NCBI RefSeq assembly: GCF_006346395.1
Contig: NZ_VDMS01000001.1
Span: forward strand, 2,170,001 to 2,234,000
DNA: 64,000 nt
Reading direction: 5' to 3'
DNA from: Nocardioides plantarum
Lineage (GTDB): Bacteria > Actinomycetota > Actinomycetes > Propionibacteriales > Nocardioidaceae
The notes beneath the pieces were generated by a model that was given only the letters and a program-made list of their open reading frames with translations, ran no database searches and was not told where the DNA came from. How positions within the stretch are numbered: position 1 is the stretch's first letter; every line of letters starts with the position of its first letter. This document shows, piece by piece, positions 1 to 8,054 of this stretch. The position numbers and the translations under genes are program-made.

Positions 1-1533
1 CGGGGTGGGCACTCCCTCGGTGGGCGGTGTGACGGGATCGCTGGGGGGCGGCGACGAGGGCGGGGAGGTCGGCGGGGACGACGGCGGCGACGAGGGCGGG
101 GAGGACGGCGGGGACGACGGCGGCGACGAGGGCGGCTCGCTCGTCGGGGTCTCCGGTGCGTCGTCCCAGTAGGTCACCGTGATGGTCTCGCCGGGCTGGA
201 CGTCGCCGCTCGGGGACACGGCGGTGACCTGTCCGTCGAGGTCGGGGTTGTCGTTGTCCTGCCCGTTGCGCTGGACCCGGAGGTCGAGCTCGCGCAGGTC
301 GGCCTCGACGTCGTCGACCTGCTGGCCGACGTAGAGGCCCTCGTCGACCGAGACCGTGCCGGGTGCGGTGCTGGTCGGTGTCGTCTCAGTAGGCGCTGTC
401 GACCGGCCCGTGGTGCTGGGGGGAGTGGAGGCCGGTTCGGAGTCGTCGTCGTTGCCGGTGAGCAGCAGGATCACGACGACGGCCAGCGCCACCACGAGGA
501 GCACGACGAGCACGAGGGGCCAGGGGTTGGTGCGCTCGTCGTCGGCGACGGGGGTGCTGCTCGTCGCCGGGGCGGCCGCGGGCTCGTGGGCGGGCTCGTA
601 GGACGGCTCGTAGGGCGTGGCCGCGAGCACCTGGGTCTGGGTGGCGTCGGACGCTGGCACCACGGGCGCGACCGCGGGCGGGCGCTGGACGGCCGCCGTG
701 GCCGGGTCGCGCAGCGCCGCGGCGAACGCCGCCCCGTCGGGGTAGCGGTCCTCGGGGCTCTTGGACAGCGCGCGGGTGACGACCGCGGCCAGGTCGGCCG
801 GCACCCGGGCGGGCAGCGACGGGACGGGCTCGCGGATGTGGGCGAGCGCGGTCGCGACGGGCGACTCGGCGTCGAAGGGTCGTCGTCCGGCCAGGCACTC
901 GAAGGCCACGACCCCGAGGGCGTAGACGTCGGAGGCGGCGGTGGCAGGGCGGCCCTCGGCCTGCTCGGGGGAGAGGTACTGGGGGGTGCCCATGACCGCA
1001 CCGGTGCGGGTGATGCCGACGCCGTCGGCGGCGCGGGCGATGCCGAAGTCGGTGACCTTGACCTTGCCGGCCGGGGTGACGATCAGGTTGGCGGGCTTGA
1101 CGTCGCGGTGGATGATGCCGGCGCGGTGGGCGGCACCGAGGGCCTCACCGACCTGGGCCAGCAGGTCGCGGACCGCCACCGGGTCGAGGTCGCGCCCGGC
1201 CCCGATCAGGGCCGAGAGCGGCTGGCCCTCGACCAGCTCCATCACCAGGAACGGGCGGGGGTGGCCGGAGCCGTCGGTGGCGTCACGCTCACCGACGTCG
1301 TAGACGGCCGCGACCCCGGGGTGGTGCAGGGCGGCGGCGTGCCGCGCCTCGGTCTCGAAGCGGGAGCGGAAGACGGGGTCGTCGGCGTACTCGGTCTTGA
1401 GCAGCTTGACGGCGACCTCGCGCCCGAGGGCGGTGTCGGTGGCCCGCCACACCTCGCCCATGCCGCCCGTGGCGATCCGGGAGTCGAGCCGGTAGCGGCC
1501 GGCCGTGTCGGCGAACTCCTGCGACTCGGTCAT
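1..1533 (-). CDS. PASTA-domain serine/threonine protein kinase, C-terminus cut by window edge
   Basis: Membrane Ser/Thr kinase of the PknA/PknB group, expected to sense cell-wall fragments and phosphorylate division and cell-wall proteins. ATG start at 1533, just after pbpA. The kinase domain covers about residues 14-270 with a Gly-rich loop (ATGGMGEV), HRDVKPANL, DFGIA and GTPQYLSPEQ. A Pro/Ala linker leads to one transmembrane helix near residues 335-355 and one visible PASTA-like repeat (about 390-455). A PPSS-rich tail then runs off the left edge without a stop. In mycobacteria the gene directly after pbpA is pknA, which lacks PASTA repeats. Here the first kinase has one, so neither symbol is assigned. 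Confidence 0.93.
   Translation of the reverse strand, partial: MTESQEFADTAGRYRLDSRIATGGMGEVWRATDTALGREVAVKLLKTEYADDPVFRSRFETEARHAAALHHPGVAAVYDVGERDATDGSGHPRPFLVMELVEGQPLSALIGAGRDLDPVAVRDLLAQVGEALGAAHRAGIIHRDVKPANLIVTPAGKVKVTDFGIARAADGVGITRTGAVMGTPQYLSPEQAEGRPATAASDVYALGVVAFECLAGRRPFDAESPVATALAHIREPVPSLPARVPADLAAVVTRALSKSPEDRYPDGAAFAAALRDPATAAVQRPPAVAPVVPASDATQTQVLAATPYEPSYEPAHEPAAAPATSSTPVADDERTNPWPLVLVVLLVVALAVVVILLLTGNDDDSEPASTPPSTTGRSTAPTETTPTSTAPGTVSVDEGLYVGQQVDDVEADLRELDLRVQRNGQDNDNPDLDGQVTAVSPSGDVQPGETITVTYWDDAPETPTSEPPSSPPSSPPSSPPSSPPSSPPTSPPSSPPPSDPVTPPTEGVPTP
50..134. repeat. 36-bp tandem repeat coding for the PPSS tail of the kinase
   Basis: A 36-bp unit beginning GGCGACGAGGGCGGGGAGG starts at 50 and 86 and again, partially, at 122. 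Read on the minus strand it encodes Pro-Pro-Ser-Ser repeats in the extracytoplasmic tail of the kinase. The period is a multiple of three, so copy-number change would keep the frame. Confidence 0.8.
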
Positions 1534-1558
1534 CTCGTACTCCTCACCCTGGTCTGGC

Positions 1559-3022
1559 TCACTTGTCGAGCACCGCTTCCATCACGGCCTTGGCGATGGG
1601 ACCGCCCAGGCGTCCGCCGGCGATCTCCTGGCCCGGCGCCTCCTCGATCATGACGGCGACCGCCACGTCGGCGTCACCGGCGGGGGCGAAGGACACGAAC
1701 CAGCCGTAGGGAGGCTTGCCGGCCACGCCGCGCTGGGCGGTGCCGGTCTTGCCGGCGACCTCGACGTCCTCGATCTGGGCCGGCGTGGCCGTGCCCTCGT
1801 CGACGGTGGAGACGAGCACGTCGGTGAGGGTCTTCGCGGTCTCGGAGGAGATGGCGCGCGACAGCTCCTCGGGCTCGGTCGTCTCGGCGTCGTAGTCGGC
1901 CTGCTGGACCTCGTCGACGATGTAGGGCCGCATGACGACCCCGTCGTTGGCGATCGCGCCGGCGACCATCGCCATCTGCAGCGGGGTCGCCTGCACCTCG
2001 AACTGGCCGATGCCGGTCTGGCCGACCTCGGGCGGGGTGAGGTCGGAGGGGAACGCCGAGCGGACCTGGCCGTCGAGGTCCTCGAGGTAGTCGCTGTTGA
2101 ACCCGAACTTCTCGGCCTGGCGCAGCATCCCCTCGGAGCCGACCTTGATGGCCAGCTGGGCGAAGGTCGTGTTGCAGGACTGCTCCATCGCCTTGCGCAG
2201 GGTGAGCCCGTCGGCCGGGCAGGAGCGGCCCTCGTTGTCGATCTGGCCCGTGGCGCCGGAGGTCTGCGGCAGCTGGAAGGTGTCGCCGCCGGGGACGATG
2301 TCGTCGGGGCCGTCGTAGTCACCCGACTCGAGCGCTGCCGCCGCGGTGACCAGCTTGAACGTGGAGCCGGGCGCCAGGCGCTTCTGGATGCCGCGGTTGA
2401 GCAGCGGCTCGCTGCTGTCGCGCTCGAGCGTCTGGTAGAGCTTGTCGCGGGCCGCGAAGTCGTGGGTCGCGAGGCGGTTGGGGTCGAAGCTCGGCACCGA
2501 GACCATCGCCAGGATCTTGCCGGTCTTGGGCTCGATCGCCACGACGGAGCCCTCGACCCCGTCGCCGAGCGCCGTCAGCCCCTTGTACGCCGCCCGCTGG
2601 GCGTCGGGGTCGAGCGTCAGCTGGACGCTGCCCCCCTTGGGCGGCTTGTTGCCGAGCAGCTCGACCAGGTTGCTGATGAACAGGCGCGGGTCGTCGCCCG
2701 AGAGCACCTTGTTCTGCGACGACTCGATGCCGGTGCTGGAGCCGAACGAGAAGTAGCCGGTGACCGGGGCGTAGAGCCCGCGGTCGGGGTAGGTGCGTAG
2801 GAACTTGAACTCGTCGTCGACGGCCTTGCTCTGCGCGATCGGGGTGCGCCCGACCAGGATGGCGCCGCGCTCGCTGGAGTAGGCGGCCTCCTTGACGCGG
2901 CGGTTCTCGGGGCGCTTGTCGAGGCTGTCGGCGGCGACGAACTGGTAGTAGGTCGCGTTGAGCATCAGCGCCAGGAACAGCAGCATGAAGAAGATGGAGA
3001 CGGTGCGGATCGGCTTGTTCAT
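1559..3022 (-). CDS. pbpA: Penicillin-binding protein PbpA (class B transpeptidase)
   Basis: Peptidoglycan D,D-transpeptidase, 487 residues, anchored by one N-terminal transmembrane helix (about residues 7-25). The PBP dimerisation region precedes the transpeptidase domain, which carries the active-site motif APGSTFK near residue 220, then SCN and KTGTAQ. The ATG at 3022 overlaps the rodA stop by 4 bases (ATGA), implying translational coupling. It partners the SEDS glycosyltransferase RodA in wall elongation and is a known target class for the neighbouring kinases. The end of the gene leaves a short gap to the downstream kinase. Confidence 0.96.
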   Translation of the reverse strand: MNKPIRTVSIFFMLLFLALMLNATYYQFVAADSLDKRPENRRVKEAAYSSERGAILVGRTPIAQSKAVDDEFKFLRTYPDRGLYAPVTGYFSFGSSTGIESSQNKVLSGDDPRLFISNLVELLGNKPPKGGSVQLTLDPDAQRAAYKGLTALGDGVEGSVVAIEPKTGKILAMVSVPSFDPNRLATHDFAARDKLYQTLERDSSEPLLNRGIQKRLAPGSTFKLVTAAAALESGDYDGPDDIVPGGDTFQLPQTSGATGQIDNEGRSCPADGLTLRKAMEQSCNTTFAQLAIKVGSEGMLRQAEKFGFNSDYLEDLDGQVRSAFPSDLTPPEVGQTGIGQFEVQATPLQMAMVAGAIANDGVVMRPYIVDEVQQADYDAETTEPEELSRAISSETAKTLTDVLVSTVDEGTATPAQIEDVEVAGKTGTAQRGVAGKPPYGWFVSFAPAGDADVAVAVMIEEAPGQEIAGGRLGGPIAKAVMEAVLDK

Positions 3023-4428
3023 CGCGAGACCTTGATCAGCTGGGTGGCCTCGTTGGCCTCGGCCTGCTCGTCGACGGGCTCGAGGGCGGGCAGGGGGCGG
3101 CGGGCCTGGTCGGAGATGCGCAGCAGCAGCGCCACGACGACCCAGCTCGCCACCAGCGAGGAGCCGCCGTAGGACAGGAACGACGTGGTGAGCCCGGTGA
3201 GCGGGATGAGGCGGGTGACGCCGCCGATGACGACGAACACCTGCAGCGCGATGATGCCGGCGAGCCCGGTCGCCATCAGCTTGCCGAACCCGTCGCGCGA
3301 GATCACCGCGGTGCGCAGGGCCCGCTCGACGAGCAGGCCGTAGAGGACCAGGACGGCCAGGACGGCGGTCAGGCCGAGCTCCTCGCCGATCGAGGCCATG
3401 ATGAAGTCGGACTCGGCGTAGGAGGTGCGCGCCGGGTCGCCGCCGCCGAACCCGCGGCCGATGAGCCCGCCCCAGGCGAACCCGAAGAGACCCTCGACGA
3501 GCTGGTCGCTGTTCTGGCCGAGCGGGCCGCGGTAGTACTCGAAGGGGTGCAGCCAGGTGTCGACGCGGACGCGCACGTGGCCGAACAGCCGGTAGGCCGC
3601 GGTGGCCCCGGCGAAGAACATCACGCCGCCCACGATGATCCACCCGGGCCGCTCGGTGGCGACGTAGAGCATCAGCAGGAAGAGGCCGAAGAAGAGCAGG
3701 CTGGAGCCGAGGTCCTTCTGGAACACCAGGATGCCGAGGCTGACCAGCCACATCGCCACGATCGGGCCCAGGTCGCGCCCGCGCGGCAGGTCGACGAACA
3801 GCACCCGGCGCCCGGCCAGCGCCAACGCGTCGCGGTGGAGCACGAGGTAGCCGGCGAACGCGACGACCAGCAGCACCTTGGCGACCTCGCCGGGCTGGAA
3901 GCTGAAGGGGCCGACGCCGATCCAGATACGGGCGCCGTTGATGTTCTTGCCGATGCCGGGAAGGATCGGCATGAGCAGCAGCACGATCGCGAGCAACCCG
4001 AACGTGTAGGTGAACCGGGCCAGCACCCGGTGGTCGCGCAGCACGAGCAGGGTGCCGGCGAAGAGGATGACGCCGACCGTCATCCAGGTCAGCTGCTGGC
4101 GGGCGAAGGTGTGGTCCTCGGCCAGGTCGATGCGGTGGATGACCGCCAGGCCCAGCCCGTTCAGGGCCGCCACGACCGGCAGCATCACCGGGTCGGCGTA
4201 CGGCGCCACGAGCCGCACCACGACGTGGGCGCCGACCATCAGCGCCGCGAGCCAGCCGCCGTAGCCGATGATGTCGGGCGGCACCTTGCCCTGGACGCCG
4301 AGACCGACCGCGGCGTAGCCGCCCACGCCGACCCCGAGTGCGAGTACGAGCAGGAACAGCTCGGCCCCTCGACGCCGCCGGTGGACGAAGCCCATCAGCG
4401 TCGACGGGTTGCCCGGTGTGGTGGCCAT
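3019..4428 (-). CDS. rodA: SEDS-family peptidoglycan glycosyltransferase RodA
   Basis: FtsW/RodA/SpoVE polytopic membrane protein of 469 residues that polymerises lipid II into glycan strands. It has roughly ten to twelve hydrophobic segments. The conserved SEDS signature is seen in the stretch with SDFIMASIGEELG and in the C-terminal PLTGLTTSFLSYGGSS motif. ATG at 4428, 4 bases downstream of the pstP stop, and the 3' end overlaps pbpA by 4 bases. The position between pstP and pbpA is the conserved actinobacterial order, which favours RodA over FtsW. Confidence 0.95.
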   Translation of the reverse strand: MATTPGNPSTLMGFVHRRRRGAELFLLVLALGVGVGGYAAVGLGVQGKVPPDIIGYGGWLAALMVGAHVVVRLVAPYADPVMLPVVAALNGLGLAVIHRIDLAEDHTFARQQLTWMTVGVILFAGTLLVLRDHRVLARFTYTFGLLAIVLLLMPILPGIGKNINGARIWIGVGPFSFQPGEVAKVLLVVAFAGYLVLHRDALALAGRRVLFVDLPRGRDLGPIVAMWLVSLGILVFQKDLGSSLLFFGLFLLMLYVATERPGWIIVGGVMFFAGATAAYRLFGHVRVRVDTWLHPFEYYRGPLGQNSDQLVEGLFGFAWGGLIGRGFGGGDPARTSYAESDFIMASIGEELGLTAVLAVLVLYGLLVERALRTAVISRDGFGKLMATGLAGIIALQVFVVIGGVTRLIPLTGLTTSFLSYGGSSLVASWVVVALLLRISDQARRPLPALEPVDEQAEANEATQLIKVSR

Positions 4429-4432
4429 CTGC

Positions 4433-5833
4433 TCAGCCGCCGGTCTCGTCGGTCTCGTCGGGCAGCCGCTTGGCGCCGAGCTCGTCGACCCGGTCGCGGG
4501 CCTCGGCGAGGTCGTCGACCGGGATGCCCTCGCGGACCAGGTTGCGGTCGAACTCCGCGAGCTCGTCGACGCGCAGCGTCGTCACGACGACGACCTCGGA
4601 CAGGTCGAAGCCCGGGAGCGAGGCGTCGAGGCCGTGCTGGATGACCACCACGCCGTCCTCCTCGCCTACGTAGTACTGGCGCTGCACGTAGGACCACGCG
4701 GCGGCCGCGCCGATCCACAGCAGGCCGACGACGATCACCAGGACCATGACCCGGCGCAGCCACGTGTAGCGGGGCCGCGGCTGCGGGGCGTAGCGGGCGG
4801 CCTCGGGGTCGACCGGCCGCAGCGGGTCGGAGGCGACGGCGAACGGCAGGTTGGCGGGGAGGTCGGCCTCGACCGGCTCGAGCTCGCCGGTGTCGCCGGA
4901 GCGGTGGCCGCGGAACAGGCCGCGCGGCAGCTTGCGCTTGAGCTCGGCGGCCGCGCCGACGAGCATCGGCTCGAGCTCGGCGTACGCCGGGTCGGCCGCG
5001 GCGGCCTCGGGCGTCACGACGTCGGCGACGACGCACGTGACGTTGTCGGAGCTGCCGGCCTCGAGGCTGGCGCGGACCAGCTCGACGGCGGCGAAGTCGG
5101 GGGTGCCCATCGAGAGGATGTCGGCCAGCCGGCCGTCGTCGAGCACGCCGCAGGCGCCGTCGCTGCACAGGAACAACCGGTCGCCGTCGACGAGCTCGAG
5201 CATGAAGAGGTCGGGCTCGGCCTCGTGGATGCCGTCGAGCGCCTTGAGGATGAGGTTGCGGTTGGGGTGGACCCGCGCCTCGGCCTCGGTGATGCGGCCC
5301 TCGTCGATGAGGCTCTGCACGAAGGTGTGGTCGGTGGTGAGCTGACTGATCTCGTTGTCGCGGAAGAGGTAGGCGCGGCTGTCGCCGACGTGCCCGATGC
5401 CGACGCGACGGCCGTCGAAGAGCGCGACCGTGGCGGTGGTGCTGGTGCCGCTGATCGTGGGGTCGGCGTCGACGAGCCGCCCGATCTGCTCGTGGGCCGA
5501 GTGGAGAGCGCGGGTGACCCGGTCGAGCAGGGGTCCCTGGCCGTCGGGCGGGTCGGCGTCGAGGTTGCGCAGCTCGGAGACCGCGGTCGAGGAGGCGATG
5601 TCGCCGCGGGCGGCGCCACCGACGCCGTCGCAGACCGTCAGCAGCCACGGACCGGCGTAGCCGGAGTCCTGGTTGTCCTTGCGGACCCGGCCGACGTCGG
5701 AGATCGCCGAGTAGTGCAGCAGCAGGGGTTCGACCGGGGCGGGTGCGCCCGAGACCGTGGCGCTCTCGCGGGTGGCCTCCGGGTCGGCGCTCGCCTCGGC
5801 GGCCGCGTCGGGCTCCTGGGGGGTGCCGGTCAC
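4433..5833 (-). CDS. pstP: PP2C-family Ser/Thr phosphatase PstP
   Basis: Metal-dependent protein phosphatase that reverses phosphorylation by the PknA/PknB kinases, 466 residues. The catalytic domain contains the PP2C metal motifs VRKDNQDSGY, VCDGVGG, LCSDGACG and SSDNVTC over about residues 38-275. A linker, one transmembrane helix near residues 360-385 and an extracytoplasmic tail follow. The start is a GTG at 5833 that overlaps the fhaB stop (GTGA, 4 bases). Longer in-frame upstream reading would cover all of fhaB and is not credible. Confidence 0.95.
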   Translation of the reverse strand: MTGTPQEPDAAAEASADPEATRESATVSGAPAPVEPLLLHYSAISDVGRVRKDNQDSGYAGPWLLTVCDGVGGAARGDIASSTAVSELRNLDADPPDGQGPLLDRVTRALHSAHEQIGRLVDADPTISGTSTTATVALFDGRRVGIGHVGDSRAYLFRDNEISQLTTDHTFVQSLIDEGRITEAEARVHPNRNLILKALDGIHEAEPDLFMLELVDGDRLFLCSDGACGVLDDGRLADILSMGTPDFAAVELVRASLEAGSSDNVTCVVADVVTPEAAAADPAYAELEPMLVGAAAELKRKLPRGLFRGHRSGDTGELEPVEADLPANLPFAVASDPLRPVDPEAARYAPQPRPRYTWLRRVMVLVIVVGLLWIGAAAAWSYVQRQYYVGEEDGVVVIQHGLDASLPGFDLSEVVVVTTLRVDELAEFDRNLVREGIPVDDLAEARDRVDELGAKRLPDETDETGG

Positions 5834-6306
5834 TTCTGCAGCTCCAGGATCGTCTTGCCGATGCGGACCTGGGTGCCGAGGGTGATCGTCGTCGGCTGGG
5901 TGATCCGGACGCTGCCGATGTAGGTGCCGTTGGTGGAGCCGAGGTCCTCGACGAACCACTGGTCGCCGGAGGCGGCGATGCGGGCGTGCCGGGTCGAGAC
6001 GTAGTCGTCGTCGAGGCGGATCGCGGCGTCGGTGCCGCGCCCGATGAGGATGGGTGCGCGGTCGAGCCCGGCCGTCGCCCCGGTGTTGCTGCCCTGGGTG
6101 ACCGCGACGCGCGTCGGCGAGCCGCGCCGCTTCGATGCCTTCTGCTTCGGCGGCTTGGGGGCGTCGGGGGCGCGCACGGTGCGCTGGGCCTCGGGCACCC
6201 GCGCGCCGAACATGTCGGAGCGGATCACCGAGATGGCGGCCAGCACGAAGATCCACAGGATCGCCAGGTAGGCGATCCGGATCAGGAAGTAGGTCAGCTC
6301 AGACAC
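5830..6306 (-). CDS. fhaB: FHA-domain protein FhaB (FipA)
   Basis: Phosphothreonine-binding adaptor, 158 residues. An N-terminal membrane helix (about residues 5-28) is followed by a basic linker and a C-terminal FHA domain with GRGTDAAIRL, STRHARI and LGSTNGTYIG, the residues that hold phosphothreonine. GTG start at 6306, overlapping the end of fhaA by 8 bases. In mycobacteria FhaB is a substrate and partner of PknA/PknB; the operon position here is the same. Confidence 0.95.
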   Translation of the reverse strand: MSELTYFLIRIAYLAILWIFVLAAISVIRSDMFGARVPEAQRTVRAPDAPKPPKQKASKRRGSPTRVAVTQGSNTGATAGLDRAPILIGRGTDAAIRLDDDYVSTRHARIAASGDQWFVEDLGSTNGTYIGSVRITQPTTITLGTQVRIGKTILELQK

Positions 6307-7021
6307 CGTGGGCCTCCTCGCGCACGATGCGCAGCGTCATCGTGGTGGTGCCGACCTTGACCTGGGAGCCCTCGCGCAGCGTGGCGCGGGGGACCTTGCG
6401 GCCGTCGACGGTGATGCCGTTGGTGGAGCCGAGGTCGTGGACCTCGACGAGCGGGTCCTGGCCCTCGCGGCCCAGGGTGATGTTGAACTCCAGGTGGCGC
6501 CGGCTGATGCCCGGGTCGTTGATGCGCAGGTCGGCGTCGGTTCCGCGGCCCACGACCAGCCCCGGCGGCAGCAGCGGGTGCTGGCTGCCGTTGACCTCGA
6601 TCAGGGCCTGGGCCCGGGTGACCTGCGTGTGGGTGGCGGTGCCGACGACCTTGGCCTGGGCGGCGCTGCGGATGCGGAACCGGCCGGTCGTCAGGTCGCC
6701 GGCCTCCTCGAACCCGATCCGGATCGGACCGGGGAAGACGTAGGACTGCCCCTGGGCGTGCTCCTGGAGCTGGTCGGACAGCTCGCGCGCCAGCGTGGAG
6801 TCGTACGGCGCCAGGCGGCCCAGGTCGGTCGCCGACAGCTCGACGTGGAAGTCGTTGGGCACCATGCGCCGGTCGCGCGACAGGATCTGCGCGTTGTTGT
6901 CGATCTCGCGCTCGAGTGCGGCCGCGATCTCCACCGGCTGCACCGCGCTGCGGAAGGCCTTGGCGAACGCGCCGGAGATCATGGACTCCAGGCGTTGCTC
7001 GAAGCGCTGCAATCCCCCCAC
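6299..7021 (-). CDS. fhaA: FHA-domain protein FhaA with DUF3662 N-terminus
   Basis: First gene of the cell-wall signalling operon, 240 residues. The N-terminal DUF3662 region begins GGLQRFEQRLESMISG, with AFAKAFRSAVQPVEIAAAL. The C-terminal FHA domain has GRGTDADLRI, SRRHLEF and LGSTNGITV. The GTG at 7021 is chosen because an AGGAGG ribosome site lies 6 bases upstream and family members start at this GGLQRFEQ. An ATG at 7069 would add 16 unconserved residues. FhaA is reported to bind the MviN/MurJ complex and regulate peptidoglycan synthesis in mycobacteria. Confidence 0.92.
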   Translation of the reverse strand: MGGLQRFEQRLESMISGAFAKAFRSAVQPVEIAAALEREIDNNAQILSRDRRMVPNDFHVELSATDLGRLAPYDSTLARELSDQLQEHAQGQSYVFPGPIRIGFEEAGDLTTGRFRIRSAAQAKVVGTATHTQVTRAQALIEVNGSQHPLLPPGLVVGRGTDADLRINDPGISRRHLEFNITLGREGQDPLVEVHDLGSTNGITVDGRKVPRATLREGSQVKVGTTTMTLRIVREEAHGV

Positions 7022-7194
7022 GACCCACCTCCTCGACACGGCACGCGCCACGAGACCCTCGCGTGGCATGACAACAGCCGGTCGGACGACCGGAAGTTCG
7101 CTCGATGGTAGCGAGACGAGGCCCGCGAGCCACGCAAGCAGGACCGGGGCGACCCGGCGTGTGCCGGGTCCGGGACGCTCACGGCGCTACCGGT

Positions 7195-7224
7195 TTGGGT
7201 GGTGATCGTGGGCTGGGCTAGTCT
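7195..7224 (+). promoter_or_regulatory. Promoter of tRNA-Leu
   Basis: A -35 like TTGGGT (7195-7200) and a -10 TAGTCT (7219-7224) are separated by 18 bases. The expected start of transcription is about 7231, seven bases before the mature tRNA 5' end. Confidence 0.6.
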
Positions 7225-7237
7225 TCAGCGGCTACTT

Positions 7238-7320
7238 GCGCGAGTGGCGGAACGGCAGACGCGCTGGCTTCAGGTGCCAGTGTCCGAAAGGGCGTGGGGG
7301 TTCAAATCCCCCCTCGCGCA
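7238..7320 (+). tRNA. tRNA-Leu (anticodon CAG)
   Basis: Class II tRNA of 83 bases without encoded CCA. The acceptor arms GCGCGAG and CTCGCGC pair fully with discriminator A at 7320. The anticodon stem CTGGC/GCCAG encloses loop TTCAGGT, giving anticodon CAG for CUG codons. A long variable arm follows (TGTCCGAAAGGGCG) and the T arm is GGGGG-TTCAAAT-CCCCC. CUG is the dominant leucine codon in this GC-rich genome. tRNA-Leu genes are frequent integration sites, and accessory genes start on its 3' side. Confidence 0.96.
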
Positions 7321-7363
7321 CACAGACCGGCGCAGGGAACTTCCTGAAACGGTTTACGCAATG

Positions 7364-7403
7364 GAGAGGCCCCTGACCTGGGACGATGGTCAGGGGCCTT
7401 CTC
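7364..7403 (+). terminator. Hairpin terminator after tRNA-Leu
   Basis: Twelve-base perfect arms AGGCCCCTGACC (7367-7378) and GGTCAGGGGCCT (7388-7399) flank a 9-base loop, with additional pairing outside. No strong T tract follows (TCTCCGTTC), as is usual in high-GC actinobacteria. Confidence 0.75.
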
Positions 7404-7751
7404 CGTTCGGCCGGCAGAAGAGGAGGCGGAGTTGAACCCGCAAGCTCTACCTGCCCGCTGTGGGCCGCTATGGGGTCTGCTCCGCCCAGGCCAGGCGAAA
7501 CTGAACACCCCACGACGGCCCCGCCGACCCCGGGGAGCATCCTCACCGATGGGGCAGCCGCGTCGTCCTGACCCGCACACCACACTCCACGCCGTGCCAG
7601 AGTCACGCGCCGATGACCGTCCGGCTCCCGCCCTTCCCGGTTGAATCGTTGGGTTCTGGTCGGGTCGCCGTGCGCTGGTGCGGTGCGGTGCGGTGCAGTC
7701 AGGGGGGTCCGTCGAGTGGGGAACTGGCCAACTGGTGGTTAGACAGGATGC

Positions 7752-7763
7752 GTTTAAACAGTT
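7752..7763. promoter_or_regulatory. Second copy of the GTTTAAACAGTT motif
   Basis: GTTTAAACAGTT is identical to 12 of the 16 bases of the palindrome at 7996-8011, and the missing left part is degenerate. It lies 244 bp upstream of the full site. Two spaced sites are consistent with cooperative binding or looping, which is inference. Confidence 0.45.
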
Positions 7764-7995
7764 GCGTCGTGAGCCGAACGCGGACAACACCCCCTGCTGC
7801 CCATCTGCCCAGCTGCCGACCTGCCAGCCCCTGCCGGCCTGACCCAGCTCGCTGGACGACGTGGAGCGACCGACCACGGAATCTCTCCGTTTCGCGCAAC
7901 GAAGTGGTGCTCGACGAACCGGCCCTCGCCCACGGCCGATGCAACGAGGACGGCCGCTAGGTTCGCCGCCGCATACCGGCATCGCTCAACCACCA

Positions 7996-8011
7996 AACTG
8001 TTTAAACAGTT
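7996..8011. promoter_or_regulatory. Perfect 16-bp palindrome, candidate operator
   Basis: AACTGTTTAAACAGTT is a perfect inverted repeat centred 52 bases before the start of the AlbA_2 gene at 8055. TACACT at 8017-8022 is a plausible -10, so the palindrome would lie between the -35 and the -10. Autoregulation by the winged-helix C-terminus of the downstream protein is possible but not shown. Confidence 0.6.
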
Positions 8012-8054
8012 GGTCGTACACTTAGCCAGTGCACAGCGACCGAGGGATGACGCG

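Larger units (their letters stand above)
7404..8054. other. 651-bp gene-free stretch between tRNA-Leu and the AlbA_2 gene
   Basis: No open frame here has convincing coding character, a ribosome site or a recognisable protein. The stretch holds two copies of a TTTAAACAGTT motif, listed separately, and short GGTGC repeats near 7678. Composition around the motifs is more AT-rich than the flanking genes. Confidence 0.6.

Noticed and set aside
7302-7982. 226-residue minus-strand frame beside tRNA-Leu
   Set aside because: It crosses the terminator and the tRNA 3' end and has shadow-like Arg/Gly/Ser composition.
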